From contig JAJDWH010000024.1 of NCBI GenBank assembly GCA_022825705.1, positions 168,469 to 232,468 of the forward strand: a stretch of 64,000 bases of DNA, read 5' to 3'. The notes below the pieces were generated by a model. That model did not search any database, was not told the origin of the DNA, and was given only the letters and a program-made list of their open reading frames with translations. The translations under genes and the position numbers were made by a program. Source of the stretch: Alphaproteobacteria bacterium (GTDB lineage Bacteria; Pseudomonadota; Alphaproteobacteria; TMED109). Below are positions 45,411 through 54,042 of this stretch, piece by piece; within the stretch, counting starts at the first letter, position 1, and each line of letters opens with the position of its first letter.

Positions 45411-45965
45411 ATGCGTCCTCGTATCGAGGTGATCGAAGCTGACATCACGTCGTTGTCGGTGGACGCCGTCGTTAATGCCGCCAATTCCACATTGCTGGGC
45501 GGCGGCGGTGTCGATGGCGCCATTCATCGGGCGGCAGGCTGGCGGCTGCGGGAAGAATGCAGGGCGTTGGGCGGTTGCCGCACCGGTGACGCCAAGGTCA
45601 CCAGCGGGCATGACCTCCGAGCTCGTTGCGTCATCCACACCGTCGGCCCTGTCTGGAAGGGCGGTGGAGCTGGAGAGGCGGCGCTCTTGGCCAGTTGTTA
45701 TCGACGTTGCTTTGAGATTGCCGGCGATAGGCAGTTCGCGTCGATCGCATTCCCTGCAATCAGCGCGGGAGCCTATGGCTATCCCCTACAAGAGGCGACA
45801 CAGATCGCTGCAGTCCAGACAAGAAACCATCTGGAGCGCGGCAGCGACCTGGACAGAATTGTGTTTGCCTGCTTTGGCGAGGAGATACGAGAAGTGTATC
45901 TGGCGACTTTTGAAGACATTTTCGGGCCAGATCTCTTTTCCACCGCCATACCGGGCACCCCCTGA
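45411..45965 (+). CDS. Macrodomain protein (MacroD/YmdB-type ADP-ribose hydrolase)
   Basis: The 184-residue product starts at ATG 45411; the upstream open frame overlaps the oxidoreductase gene. It is a single macrodomain: [39 protein letters not shown] with the ribose-contacting Asn and glycine loop, [24 protein letters not shown], and the second loop [18 protein letters not shown]. These are the MacroD-type signatures of enzymes that hydrolyse O-acetyl-ADP-ribose or remove ADP-ribose from acidic side chains. The C-terminal helix region ([14 protein letters not shown]) is slightly longer than usual. No toxin or sirtuin partner is adjacent. Confidence 0.9.
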   Translation: MRPRIEVIEADITSLSVDAVVNAANSTLLGGGGVDGAIHRAAGWRLREECRALGGCRTGDAKVTSGHDLRARCVIHTVGPVWKGGGAGEAALLASCYRRCFEIAGDRQFASIAFPAISAGAYGYPLQEATQIAAVQTRNHLERGSDLDRIVFACFGEEIREVYLATFEDIFGPDLFSTAIPGTP

Positions 45966-46184
45966 CCGCGGCCGGTACCCGCGCCGGACCAGGCGGCGGG
46001 AGACATGTGCGACAGGCATCCGGAGCTGACCCGTCGAAGTCGGCCGACAGCAGAACTCGGGCACCTGTGACGGCCGCCCAGGACCTCCTCGGATGTGTCG
46101 CGTCATCTGCGAACAGACTGACACTCGACTCGGCATTGGACTGACGGGCCATGCGGACTGGGCCCGAGACGGTCGGAGCGGTCA

Positions 46185-47084
46185 TCAGGGCTGAACGCTC
46201 TCAAGGAACGGCAGCAATTCGGCGAGCAGGTCGTCCGGCGCCTCTTCCGGAATGAAATGACCACAATCCAGTGCGCTGCCGCGAACGTCGTTTGCTCGCA
46301 TTCGCCAGACGTTCAACATGTCCAGCGACGTGCCAGTTTGCCAACCGGGGCGCTTCGGCATCTTGCCGGCCCACAGGACGAGAGTCGGACAGGACAGCTT
46401 TGTCCCGCGGTCTTCGCGGTCGTGCTCGAGATCAAGCGCCACCGCTCGATAATCGGCGCACATTGCGCGGATGGTGTCGGGATCCGAGAAGCAACGGAGA
46501 TATTCCGCGTAGGCCTCGTCTTCGATTGCGTTCGGGACTGCCGTCCACTGGTCGAGCAGGAAGTCCAGGAAGAGCTTGGCATTGCCAGTAATCAAGGTTT
46601 CCGGGAAAGGGAACGGCTGGCGCATCAGATGCCAGTGAAACCAGGAAAATGCCAACGAGGCATCCATGTGCTCGAACGCTTCTGCGGACGGCACCACGTC
46701 GAGATTCGTGAAGCTCAGGACCTTGCCCGGATGGTCCAGCGCCATCCGGAGTCCGACTCGCACTCCCCGGTCGTGGCCGACCAGATGAAAGCGCTCGAAG
46801 CCGAGCGTCCGCATCACCGCAACTTGGTCGTGGGCGGAAGTCCGCTTGCAGTACGCCGAATGATCCACGCCGGATGAGGGCGGTTTGTCGCTGTCGCCGT
46901 AGCCGCGGAGATCCGGGCACACCACGGTGAAATGTTCTGCTAGGGGCGGTGCCACCTTGTGCCATTCGACATGGCTTTGTGGATAACCATGAAGCAACAG
47001 TACCGGTGGGCCCGAACCGCCATGCCGAACATTAATGCGGCAACCACCGGCGTCGACACGAGTTCCCACAAATCCAGAAAACAT
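46185..47084 (-). CDS. Alpha/beta hydrolase of the haloacetate dehalogenase group
   Basis: The 299-residue product starts at ATG 47084 (MFSGFVGTRVDAGGC); the frame stays open upstream without family character. It has the oxyanion loop LLLHGYPQSHVEWHKVAP, PDLRGYGDSDKP, the nucleophile elbow LVGHDRGVRVGLRMALDHPGKV with Asp105 in place of Ser, and the catalytic His276 in DCGHFIPEEAPDDL. The cap contains WFHWHLMRQPFPFPETLI, very like fluoroacetate/haloacetate dehalogenases (DehH1, FAcD). Asp nucleophiles also occur in epoxide hydrolases of this family, so the substrate is uncertain; the ALDHPGKV and PFPETLI segments favour a haloacetate. Confidence 0.82.
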   Translation of the reverse strand: MFSGFVGTRVDAGGCRINVRHGGSGPPVLLLHGYPQSHVEWHKVAPPLAEHFTVVCPDLRGYGDSDKPPSSGVDHSAYCKRTSAHDQVAVMRTLGFERFHLVGHDRGVRVGLRMALDHPGKVLSFTNLDVVPSAEAFEHMDASLAFSWFHWHLMRQPFPFPETLITGNAKLFLDFLLDQWTAVPNAIEDEAYAEYLRCFSDPDTIRAMCADYRAVALDLEHDREDRGTKLSCPTLVLWAGKMPKRPGWQTGTSLDMLNVWRMRANDVRGSALDCGHFIPEEAPDDLLAELLPFLESVQP

Positions 47085-47515
47085 GGGCGACCTCGGGCTC
47101 TTCGTCGTGGCGCTAACGCCCGACCACCATACGTGGCGGTGCCGCCGCTGCACACGGGTGTCCTTCGGCACCGACCCGCACGAACCGAGTGCCACGCGCT
47201 ACCCCGGGCCCGACGGGGCTCTCGCCATGGCCACTATTGCGATGAGTCTCTCGGCGTCCATTGCCGCGGCCCACGGTTGGGGCTGGGTTGGCCCGTCCAA
47301 CCTTCCGATGCCAAAGCATCTCGGTCCGGGAGTCCAGTCGACCTGTTCGCTCGACTCGTCATCAGTTATCCAGCGTCCTCCCTTGTTCGACATTGCCAAC
47401 CGAGAGCGTTCTGTCCGCTCCATTCGGACAGTCATGCTGTTGAGCGGCGAGTCGGCGCCTACAATCCGGTTCGAAAAGCATGAGCTGGCCCTAAGTTGGA
47501 GCGGGGTGCCGAGCG
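47085..47515. other. Divergent intergenic region, nothing recognised
   Basis: These 431 bases separate the divergent hydrolase and oxidoreductase genes. Frames on both strands (for example 47199-47660 minus) are unlikely to be coding. No operator or promoter could be placed. Confidence 0.4.
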
Positions 47516-48592
47516 ATGAACACGAAACCTTTCGGGATCGGCATGGTCGGGACGGGGCGTATCTCCGATCTTCATGCCATCGAATACTTGCAGAACCCGC
47601 ACGCAAGAATCGTGGCGCTCTGCGACCGGGATGTCGAACTTGCCCACCGACGTGCGTCAAAATGGAGAGTGGACGACGTACGGATCACCGACGACATCGA
47701 TGAACTACTTGCGGACCCGGAGGTGGACCTCGTCGAGATACTGCTGCCCCACCACCTGCATCTCTCTGCTGCCGAGAAGGCCATCGCGGCCGGAAAGATC
47801 GTCTCCCTCCAGAAACCGATGTGCGTTTCCATCGAGGAGGCTGACCGGTTGGTCGCGGCGGCAGAGCTTTCCGAGCGACCGTTCAAGGTGTTCGAGAACT
47901 TCGTCTTTTTTCCGCCCGTGATTCGGGCTAAGCAGTTGATCGACGAAGGGGCGGTAGGGCGGCCGCTGGCGATCCGCTTGAAGAGCAACAAGGGGTCGAA
48001 CCGCACCGCCTGGGAGGTGCCCGGGCCGACTCGTGCGTGGCGTCAGGAACGAGGCAGCGCGGGCGGCGGCCCGCTGGTGTTCGATGACGGACACCACAAG
48101 TTTGCACTGGCCTGGCACTTCATGGGCATTGCGGAGGAAGTGCACGCGTTCATCGGCAAGACGACCTATCCCGACGGGTCGTACGTGGACGCACCGTCGA
48201 TCATCTCGTTCCGGTTCCCGGGGAACCGGGTCGGGAGCCTGGAGCTGGTTGATTCCCCGGAACTGGAGGTGATCACCAGGCACTACGCGCAGGACGACAA
48301 GGTGGAGATCACCGGCACCAAGGGGGTACTCTGGATCAATGTCGGCCACGGTCGCTTGGGCGATCCGGCTCCCGTAGCGCTCTATCGCGATGGAGCGGTC
48401 ACGACGTACCACGACATGGCGACCGGGTGGGAGGAGAGCTTTGTTCTGTCAACGCGTCACTATCTCGATGTGCTTCGAAATGGTGGGGCGCCGGTCCTGA
48501 CAGCGGCGGAGGGCCGGCAGGTGCTGCGGTTTGCGCTGGCAGCCGAGAAATCGGCTCGGACCGGCCGGACCGTACGTGTCATGGCCAACTAA
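47516..48592 (+). CDS. Gfo/Idh/MocA family NAD(P)-dependent oxidoreductase
   Basis: The 358-residue product has the N-terminal Rossmann fold FGIGMVGTGRISDLHAIEYL and VDLVEILLPHHLHLSAAEKAIAAGK. The conserved E-K-P motif reads Q-K-P (LQKPMCVSIEEAD), keeping the lysine. The C-terminal substrate domain has PLVFDDGHHKFALAWHFMG with the His region expected for catalysis and WEESFVLSTRHYLDVLRNG. Relatives oxidise inositols and sugars. It is 18 bases upstream of an IolD-like gene, so a cyclitol or related polyol is a reasonable guess; the substrate is not shown. Confidence 0.88.
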   Translation: MNTKPFGIGMVGTGRISDLHAIEYLQNPHARIVALCDRDVELAHRRASKWRVDDVRITDDIDELLADPEVDLVEILLPHHLHLSAAEKAIAAGKIVSLQKPMCVSIEEADRLVAAAELSERPFKVFENFVFFPPVIRAKQLIDEGAVGRPLAIRLKSNKGSNRTAWEVPGPTRAWRQERGSAGGGPLVFDDGHHKFALAWHFMGIAEEVHAFIGKTTYPDGSYVDAPSIISFRFPGNRVGSLELVDSPELEVITRHYAQDDKVEITGTKGVLWINVGHGRLGDPAPVALYRDGAVTTYHDMATGWEESFVLSTRHYLDVLRNGGAPVLTAAEGRQVLRFALAAEKSARTGRTVRVMAN

Positions 48593-48610
48593 GGCAGGAG
48601 TCCGACGCCC

Positions 48611-50503
48611 ATGGAATCACTGCCATCGACGATTCCTTCGGGCGTCAAGGAACGTGCGGCGTGGTTGGCAAAGGCCGGCGGGCTCGAAAAGGCGATCGGC
48701 GACGGCCTGCTCTCCGCGCCGGTCGCGTTGCCGCTGGCCGAAGCCCTGGTGCTGGGCCTGATGCGCCAGGGCGTCACCAAGTACCTCGCCATATTTGGAC
48801 ACGGCTCCACGACCATCGGCGAGATCCTGCGCATCTACTCGAAGTACGGACTGGTGCAGTGCTGGCAGTTCCGCAACGAGGTCGAGATGGCCCACGCGGC
48901 CACCGCGCTCCGCTGGATCTACGGGGAGCCTTCGGCCGTGGTCACGTCGATCGGGCCGGGCGCCTTGCAGGCGATGGCTGGCTCCCTCGTGAGCGCTTCC
49001 AACGGCGTCGGTGTCTATCACCTGTACGGGGACGAGACTACCCACGGGGAAGGCTACAACATGCAGCAGGTCCCCAAGCCCGTGCAGGGCCTGTTCGGCC
49101 AGATCACCTCGCTGATGGGTCAGTCCTACACCTTGCACAGCCCCGGAGCGTTGCGGGCAGCACTCCGGCGCGGTGCCATGACCGTCTTCCATCCATGGCG
49201 CCCGGGTCCGTTCTACATCAACCTGCCGCTCAACACGCAGCCGCGAGAGACCCGGATCCGGCTCGACGCGCTGCCCGAGCTGCCACGGCTCGTGCCCGCG
49301 GTTCCAGGCACCGACGTAGGTCTGGCCGAGGCGGCCCGCCTGATCACTGAATCCCGGCGCGTGGCGATCAAGGCCGGGGGCGGAGCCCGTTCCTGCGCAT
49401 CAGCTGTTCGGGAGTTCGCCGAATGCACCGGTGCCGCCGTCGTACTGGGACCTGGTTCGACGGGCGTGCTGCCGGATTCCCATCCGCAGAACATGCACGT
49501 GGGCGGTTCCAAGGGATCCGTCAGCGGCAATTACGTCATGGACGAGGCCGAACTCCTGGTGGTGATCGGGAGTCGCGCTGTCTGCCAGAGCGATTGCTCG
49601 GGAATCGGCTGGCCGAACGTCCGGGACGTCATCAACATCAACGCGGACCCGATGGACGTCCAACATTACAACCGGACGACCGCACTTTGCGGGGATGCCG
49701 GGCAGGTGCTCAAGCGTTTGCACGCCCGCCTCGTTCGTGACTACCCGGGATGCGCTGAGGCGAAGACTGACTGGTTGAAGGCGTGCGCCGAGAAGAAGTC
49801 GGAGTGGCGGAAATTCAAGACCGGACAATTCAACGCCGAACTGCCGCTGGACCCGGTGTGGGGGCGGCGCGTCCTGTCCCAGCCGCAAGCAATCAAGATC
49901 GCTTCGGATTTCTGCAAGGAACGCGACGTCCTCAAGCTGTTTGACGCCGGGGACGTGCAAGCGAACGGATTCCAGATCGTCGAAGACGACAAGCCGTTCG
50001 AGACCTTCACTGAGGCGGGGGCGTCGTACATGGGGTTTGCGGTATCGGCTTTGCTGGCAGGTGCCATTGCGGATCAGGGCCGATATGCGATGGCTTTTAC
50101 CGGTGATGGTTCGTTCATGATGAACCCGCAGGTGCTCATTGACGGTGTCGAGCACGGCGTGCACGGAACGATCCTTCTTCTCGACAATCGCCGCATGTCG
50201 GCGATCAGCGAACTGCAGGTCGCGCAGTACGGCGAAGCGTTTCGCACATCCGATTCCGTGATCGTTGACTATGTGCAGATGGCGGCGTCGATAGATGGGG
50301 TGATGGCTCTGTATGGCGGTGATGACGGCGACGCTCTGAAGACGGCGTTGCGCGCGGCCCATACGCATTCGGGCCTAAGCCTGGTGCACGTTCCGGTCTA
50401 TTTCGGACCGGATGCCACGTCCGGCATGGGGGCCTATGGCCGATGGAACGTGGGGAGCTGGTGTGAGGAGGTGGAGCGCGACTACGAACGAACGCTCATC
50501 TGA
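48611..50503 (+). CDS. Thiamine-diphosphate enzyme, IolD-like
   Basis: The 630-residue product has the three-domain ThDP layout. The N-terminal Pyr domain has AEALVLGLMRQGVTKYLAIFGHGST and FRNEVEMAHAA with the activating Glu. A central domain contains VAIKAGGGARSC and DLVVIGSRAVCQSDCSGIGWPNVRDVININADP-like segments. The PP domain has AMAFTGDGSFMMNPQVLIDGVEHGV...LLLDNRRM with the GDG...N cofactor motif. Sequence features and length match trihydroxycyclohexane-1,2-dione hydrolase (IolD), a C-C bond-cleaving enzyme of inositol breakdown. Other iol genes are absent, so it may act on a related ring dione. An AGGAG site (48596-48600) precedes ATG 48611. Confidence 0.85.
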   Translation: MESLPSTIPSGVKERAAWLAKAGGLEKAIGDGLLSAPVALPLAEALVLGLMRQGVTKYLAIFGHGSTTIGEILRIYSKYGLVQCWQFRNEVEMAHAATALRWIYGEPSAVVTSIGPGALQAMAGSLVSASNGVGVYHLYGDETTHGEGYNMQQVPKPVQGLFGQITSLMGQSYTLHSPGALRAALRRGAMTVFHPWRPGPFYINLPLNTQPRETRIRLDALPELPRLVPAVPGTDVGLAEAARLITESRRVAIKAGGGARSCASAVREFAECTGAAVVLGPGSTGVLPDSHPQNMHVGGSKGSVSGNYVMDEAELLVVIGSRAVCQSDCSGIGWPNVRDVININADPMDVQHYNRTTALCGDAGQVLKRLHARLVRDYPGCAEAKTDWLKACAEKKSEWRKFKTGQFNAELPLDPVWGRRVLSQPQAIKIASDFCKERDVLKLFDAGDVQANGFQIVEDDKPFETFTEAGASYMGFAVSALLAGAIADQGRYAMAFTGDGSFMMNPQVLIDGVEHGVHGTILLLDNRRMSAISELQVAQYGEAFRTSDSVIVDYVQMAASIDGVMALYGGDDGDALKTALRAAHTHSGLSLVHVPVYFGPDATSGMGAYGRWNVGSWCEEVERDYERTLI

Positions 50504-50562
50504 CATGCGCGCGCTGCGCTCCCGACCGTTTGCGCGCGAGACGCACCCAAGGATCCGTTGTC

Positions 50563-50600
50563 AATAAAAATCCCCCGCCGCGCCGAGCACGGCGGGGGCT
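50563..50600 (-). terminator. Intrinsic terminator of the porin gene
   Basis: A nine-base perfect stem, CCCCCGCCG (50572-50580) and CGGCGGGGG (50590-50598), with a nine-base loop, is followed on the minus strand by ATTTTTATT (50563-50571). It lies 34 bases after the porin stop codon and terminates transcription from that side; there is no T-run for plus-strand transcripts. Confidence 0.92.
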
Positions 50601-50633
50601 ACCATTGCGGACAATAGGTTTAGGTTTGGGCTC

Positions 50634-52019
50634 TTACCACTTGTATTGCCAGCGAACACCGTGGACCCAGAAGTCGTCAGTCACGGATTCGTCCTCACCG
50701 TACGTGCCGCTGGTGGCTTCGTCTAGGCCCACGCGAATGGTGTTGAACATGATGCGCGTGTTGCCATTGAGGTACCAGTTCACGCCGAGGGTGACGTTCG
50801 ACTGCTTCCCGTAGTGCGATGGAGTTGCTGTATCGGTGCCAAGGTCCATGACACTGTATCGGGCAGCTAGTTCGATCACCCCCGTGCCCTTACCGGGGAA
50901 CGGGTTCTTGACCTTCGGCCCGGACCAGGCGCCCTTCTTCATGTTGTAGCGCTTGGCACCGCCAATCACGTAACCGGCCTGTACGTAGTACCCGTCGGCT
51001 TCCACATCCGGGCCGGAGGACTTCTCGAACGTGCCGTTAATGTATTCGGCCTGGGCCCAGAACGGACCGTTCAGGTAGGCGAACTCCAGACCGTAGTGGA
51101 CCATTGCGTCGAGATCGCTGTTCTCCTTGTCACCGTACAAGAGCTTGTAATCCGCGACGTTGAGCTCAGTTCGGTAACCCCATCGGGCATCGCCGACTGG
51201 CCCGCCGGATCGATCCATCCATCCACCGAGGTGCAGGGCTGAAGTCTTGGTCTTGATCGGCGCGTAGACCGCGCGGACGGTGAAGCCCATGTCCTCGGCT
51301 CCGCCATCGATGCCGTACGTCTTGGTGTCACCACGCGCATGAACGGCAGCTTCGATCAAGCTTTGCGTGCCGTACACCCAGACTTGCGCGTTGACGGCCT
51401 TCGGACCCAGGGTCTTGTCGGTGAACATGTCGACCGGCAGCGAGCGTTCAATGAAGCTGATGTCGTTCGAGGACGTGCTTTCTTCAAACGTGACCGGAAT
51501 CTTCATCTTCCCGAAGCCGATCTTGATCATTTTCGACGGCGAGTAATAGATCGCGGCCTCGTCGATCTCGGCTTCGTTGTTGTCGTCGGCCGAACCGCCG
51601 ACATCGATCGTCAAGTTGTAGGAAAACCCGCCGGACTTGCCCTTGACGCCCAGGCGACCACGACGCAGGTTCGTGCCCGTGTCGAAGTTCTTGCTCTCGA
51701 ACTTGTCGGAAGGGTAGATGCCCGCGTCCCAGTGCAGACGGCCCGTCAGCCCGACCGACTTTCCGCCCTTTGAAATCGAGAGCCCGGGGCCGACCTTGAT
51801 CTTCGGTTCGTCACTCTTGTCGGCCTGCGCTTCCGCCTGCGCCGCCTGCTGGGCCTCGAGGCCCTTCAGCTTGATCTGCAGGTCCTGTATGGCTTCCTTG
51901 AGTGATTCGATCTCGGCGTTCTGCTCCGCTTCGGTAGCTTGAGCCAAGGCGGGACTGGCGGCCGCAAGGCCGACGATCAGCGCGGCGGCGGCCGCAGTTG
52001 CACGTAGCGTGCGGTTCAT
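50634..52019 (-). CDS. OprO/OprP-type outer-membrane porin
   Basis: The 461-residue product has a signal peptide (1-26, cleavage after SPALA), a coiled coil (AEQNAEIESLKEAIQDLQIKLKGLEAQQ in two adjoining segments, about 30-60) and a beta-barrel with OprP hallmarks: VGLTGRLHWDAGIYP, LRRGRLGVKGKSGGFSYNLTIDVG, EAAIYYSPSKMIKIGFGKMKIPV, the SNDISFIERSLP segment, and the terminal HGVRWQYKW ending in Trp. Trimeric porins of this family carry phosphate or pyrophosphate. Lysine-rich strands (KTKT, KMIKIGFGKMK) are consistent with anion selectivity. A strong terminator follows. It shares the domain plan but little identity with the porin at 39703-41259. Confidence 0.88.
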   Translation of the reverse strand: MNRTLRATAAAAALIVGLAAASPALAQATEAEQNAEIESLKEAIQDLQIKLKGLEAQQAAQAEAQADKSDEPKIKVGPGLSISKGGKSVGLTGRLHWDAGIYPSDKFESKNFDTGTNLRRGRLGVKGKSGGFSYNLTIDVGGSADDNNEAEIDEAAIYYSPSKMIKIGFGKMKIPVTFEESTSSNDISFIERSLPVDMFTDKTLGPKAVNAQVWVYGTQSLIEAAVHARGDTKTYGIDGGAEDMGFTVRAVYAPIKTKTSALHLGGWMDRSGGPVGDARWGYRTELNVADYKLLYGDKENSDLDAMVHYGLEFAYLNGPFWAQAEYINGTFEKSSGPDVEADGYYVQAGYVIGGAKRYNMKKGAWSGPKVKNPFPGKGTGVIELAARYSVMDLGTDTATPSHYGKQSNVTLGVNWYLNGNTRIMFNTIRVGLDEATSGTYGEDESVTDDFWVHGVRWQYKW

Positions 52020-52400
52020 GGAAGAACCCTCCCAGTAATTCAGGGTGGTAGTGGGCTATCGCCTCGTAACGTGGTGAGGGCGGCGGTCGCGGTGCGCCGG
52101 TGCCCGCATGCGAAACTGCCGGTCGTTTGTTGCGGTTCCTTTACAGCAGCGTGACGATTGCGGGTTGGCGTTCGATCGGCGCATGCCAAGCCATTGAAAC
52201 AATGTCCAAAATGGACGACGTCACTCATCGTGTCGCATTTGGAACTGGATGTGACATTTCCGGCACGGTCGAAGGTGGACACGCTGGTTGCAGCGCTTCG
52301 CACCGTGGCTTGGCAGCCCGTCTGTATTCCGTTCGTTTCTGGCTTCTTCGGCCGCTAGATGGCAGGCTAACGCGGCGTTGATGAGCCAGAGGGCCACGAC
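52020..52400. other. Divergent porin/NAD(P)HX repair intergenic region
   Basis: These 381 bases hold no gene. Two short palindromic elements are present: GTCCAAAATGGAC at 52204-52216, and TGTCGCA (52231-52237) facing TGTGACA (52250-52256), which match as inverted repeats at six of seven positions. They could be operators for the strongly expressed porin; no known regulator consensus is matched. Confidence 0.4.
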
Positions 52401-53879
52401 ATGCGGCTGATGTCATCTGGACCGGCGTTGCCACCGGAAATCCTGACGGTGGACCAGATGGCGGCCGCTGACCGCCTCGCCATTCGTTCCGGCACACCCG
52501 GCATCGTGCTGATGGAAAATGCCGGGCGGGCGGTTGCTGAGGCCGTGAACGCGCGCTGTCCGAGCGGTACCGTCGCGGTCCTGGTCGGGCCGGGCAACAA
52601 CGGTGGTGACGGGTTCGTCGCGGCAAGGCATCTCGCACGACACGGGCGGGACGTCCGCCTTGCACTCTTCGGTGCCCGCGAAGCCCTTACCGGTGATGCG
52701 GCCCTGGCCGCTGCCCGCTGGACGGGCGGGATCCAAGCCTGGGACGCCGCCCTCATCGATGGGGCGGCGGTTGTCGTCGATGCAGTGTTCGGAGCCGGGT
52801 TGTCGCGGCCGCTGCCGGCCAGCGTCCTCTCCATGTTCGACGCGGCGCGGGATCTGCCTTGCGTTGCCGTGGATCTTCCGAGCGGAGTCGAGGGCGATAC
52901 CGGCGAGGCGTCGACGGGCGTCCTTCCGGCCCAGGCAACCGTCACCTTTCACCGGCTGAAGCCGGCGCACGTCCTTTTTCCTGGTCGCGCCCTGGCTGGC
53001 GAGATCATGCTCGCTGATATCGGTATCCCGGCGAACGCCACAACGGGAACGGCTCTCCTCAATGGTTCCGCGCTCTGGCGCGAGCAGTTGCGGCAGCCCG
53101 ACTGGCGCAGCCACAAGTATCGGCGTGGCCACGTGGTGGTGGTCGGCGGCCCGCCACAGCGCGCCGGCGCGGCCCGTCTTGCCGCACATGCCGCGTTGCG
53201 CACGGGAGCAGGACTGGTAACGCTAGCGGTGTCTAGCGATGCACTCGTCGCCTACATCGGCGATCCGAAGGCTCTGATGGTGGCGCCCGCTGCCGAGCCC
53301 GACGGCCTGCAGGCGCTGATCGCTGATACAAAGGTCCGGGCGGCTGTCTTGGGACCCGGTAACGGCGTGGGTCCTGCGACCCGACGGCGGGTGGTCGTTG
53401 CCGCGGAGGCCGGCCTGCGCCTAGTGCTGGACGCCGATGCACTGACGAGCTTTGCTGATGATGTCGATTCCCTGAGAGCTCTCTGCGCGACCGCGGAGGC
53501 GGTCGTGCTGACTCCGCACGATGGAGAATTCCGGAGACTCTTTCCTGACATTCAGGGAGACCGCCTGACCCGTGCCCGTGCGGCTGCCGAACGAACCGGC
53601 GCCGTGGTGGTCAGCAAGGGGGCGGACACCGTGGTGGCCGGCAGGGACGGGCAGGCCGTCATTAATGCGAACGCTCCGGCAAGTTTGGCGACAGCGGGTT
53701 CGGGCGATGTGCTGGCCGGAATCATCGGAGGCCTGCTGGCCACGGGCATGGAGCCGTTCACGGCGGCCGCTGCGGGCGTTTGGCTGCATGGCGAAGCCGC
53801 ATCGGCGCACGGTACAGGTCTGATCGCAGATGATCTGCTGAGTGGTCTCCCGTCCGCTCTCCAGTCAGCGCAATCCTGA
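52401..53879 (+). CDS. nnr: Bifunctional NAD(P)HX epimerase/dehydratase
   Basis: The 492-residue protein repairs hydrated NAD(P)H. The N-terminal YjeF_N epimerase domain (about 1-215) has LMENAGRAVAEAV, VLVGPGNNGGDGFVAARHLARHG and VDLPSGVEGDTG. The C-terminal ribokinase-like dehydratase domain (about 225-490) has HVVVVGGPPQRAGAARLAAHAALRTGAGLVT, LGPGNGVG, LVLDADALTSF, LTPHDGEFRRLF and ATAGSGDVLAGIIGGLLATGM with the catalytic Asp. Two-domain fusion and length are those of E. coli Nnr/YjeF. The expected ADP-dependent mechanism is family knowledge. Confidence 0.94.
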   Translation: MRLMSSGPALPPEILTVDQMAAADRLAIRSGTPGIVLMENAGRAVAEAVNARCPSGTVAVLVGPGNNGGDGFVAARHLARHGRDVRLALFGAREALTGDAALAAARWTGGIQAWDAALIDGAAVVVDAVFGAGLSRPLPASVLSMFDAARDLPCVAVDLPSGVEGDTGEASTGVLPAQATVTFHRLKPAHVLFPGRALAGEIMLADIGIPANATTGTALLNGSALWREQLRQPDWRSHKYRRGHVVVVGGPPQRAGAARLAAHAALRTGAGLVTLAVSSDALVAYIGDPKALMVAPAAEPDGLQALIADTKVRAAVLGPGNGVGPATRRRVVVAAEAGLRLVLDADALTSFADDVDSLRALCATAEAVVLTPHDGEFRRLFPDIQGDRLTRARAAAERTGAVVVSKGADTVVAGRDGQAVINANAPASLATAGSGDVLAGIIGGLLATGMEPFTAAAAGVWLHGEAASAHGTGLIADDLLSGLPSALQSAQS

Positions 53880-54042
53880 CCCCTGCAGAACGGCGGTTCG
53901 CTGCCATAGTCCTACCGCTCGTTGCCGGGGACAGGATCTTGTGATGGATTGAAATTCCTTATGCGACTTGACGACTCTCGAGAACAAAGACACCCTGCAC
54001 ATTGACGGGCTCGGTGTAACGCGTTCTAAGGTTGTTCCTACC

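Noticed and set aside
47461..47480. GGTTCGAAA-like T-loop sequence suggesting a tRNA
   Set aside because: No acceptor, D or anticodon stems can be formed around it.
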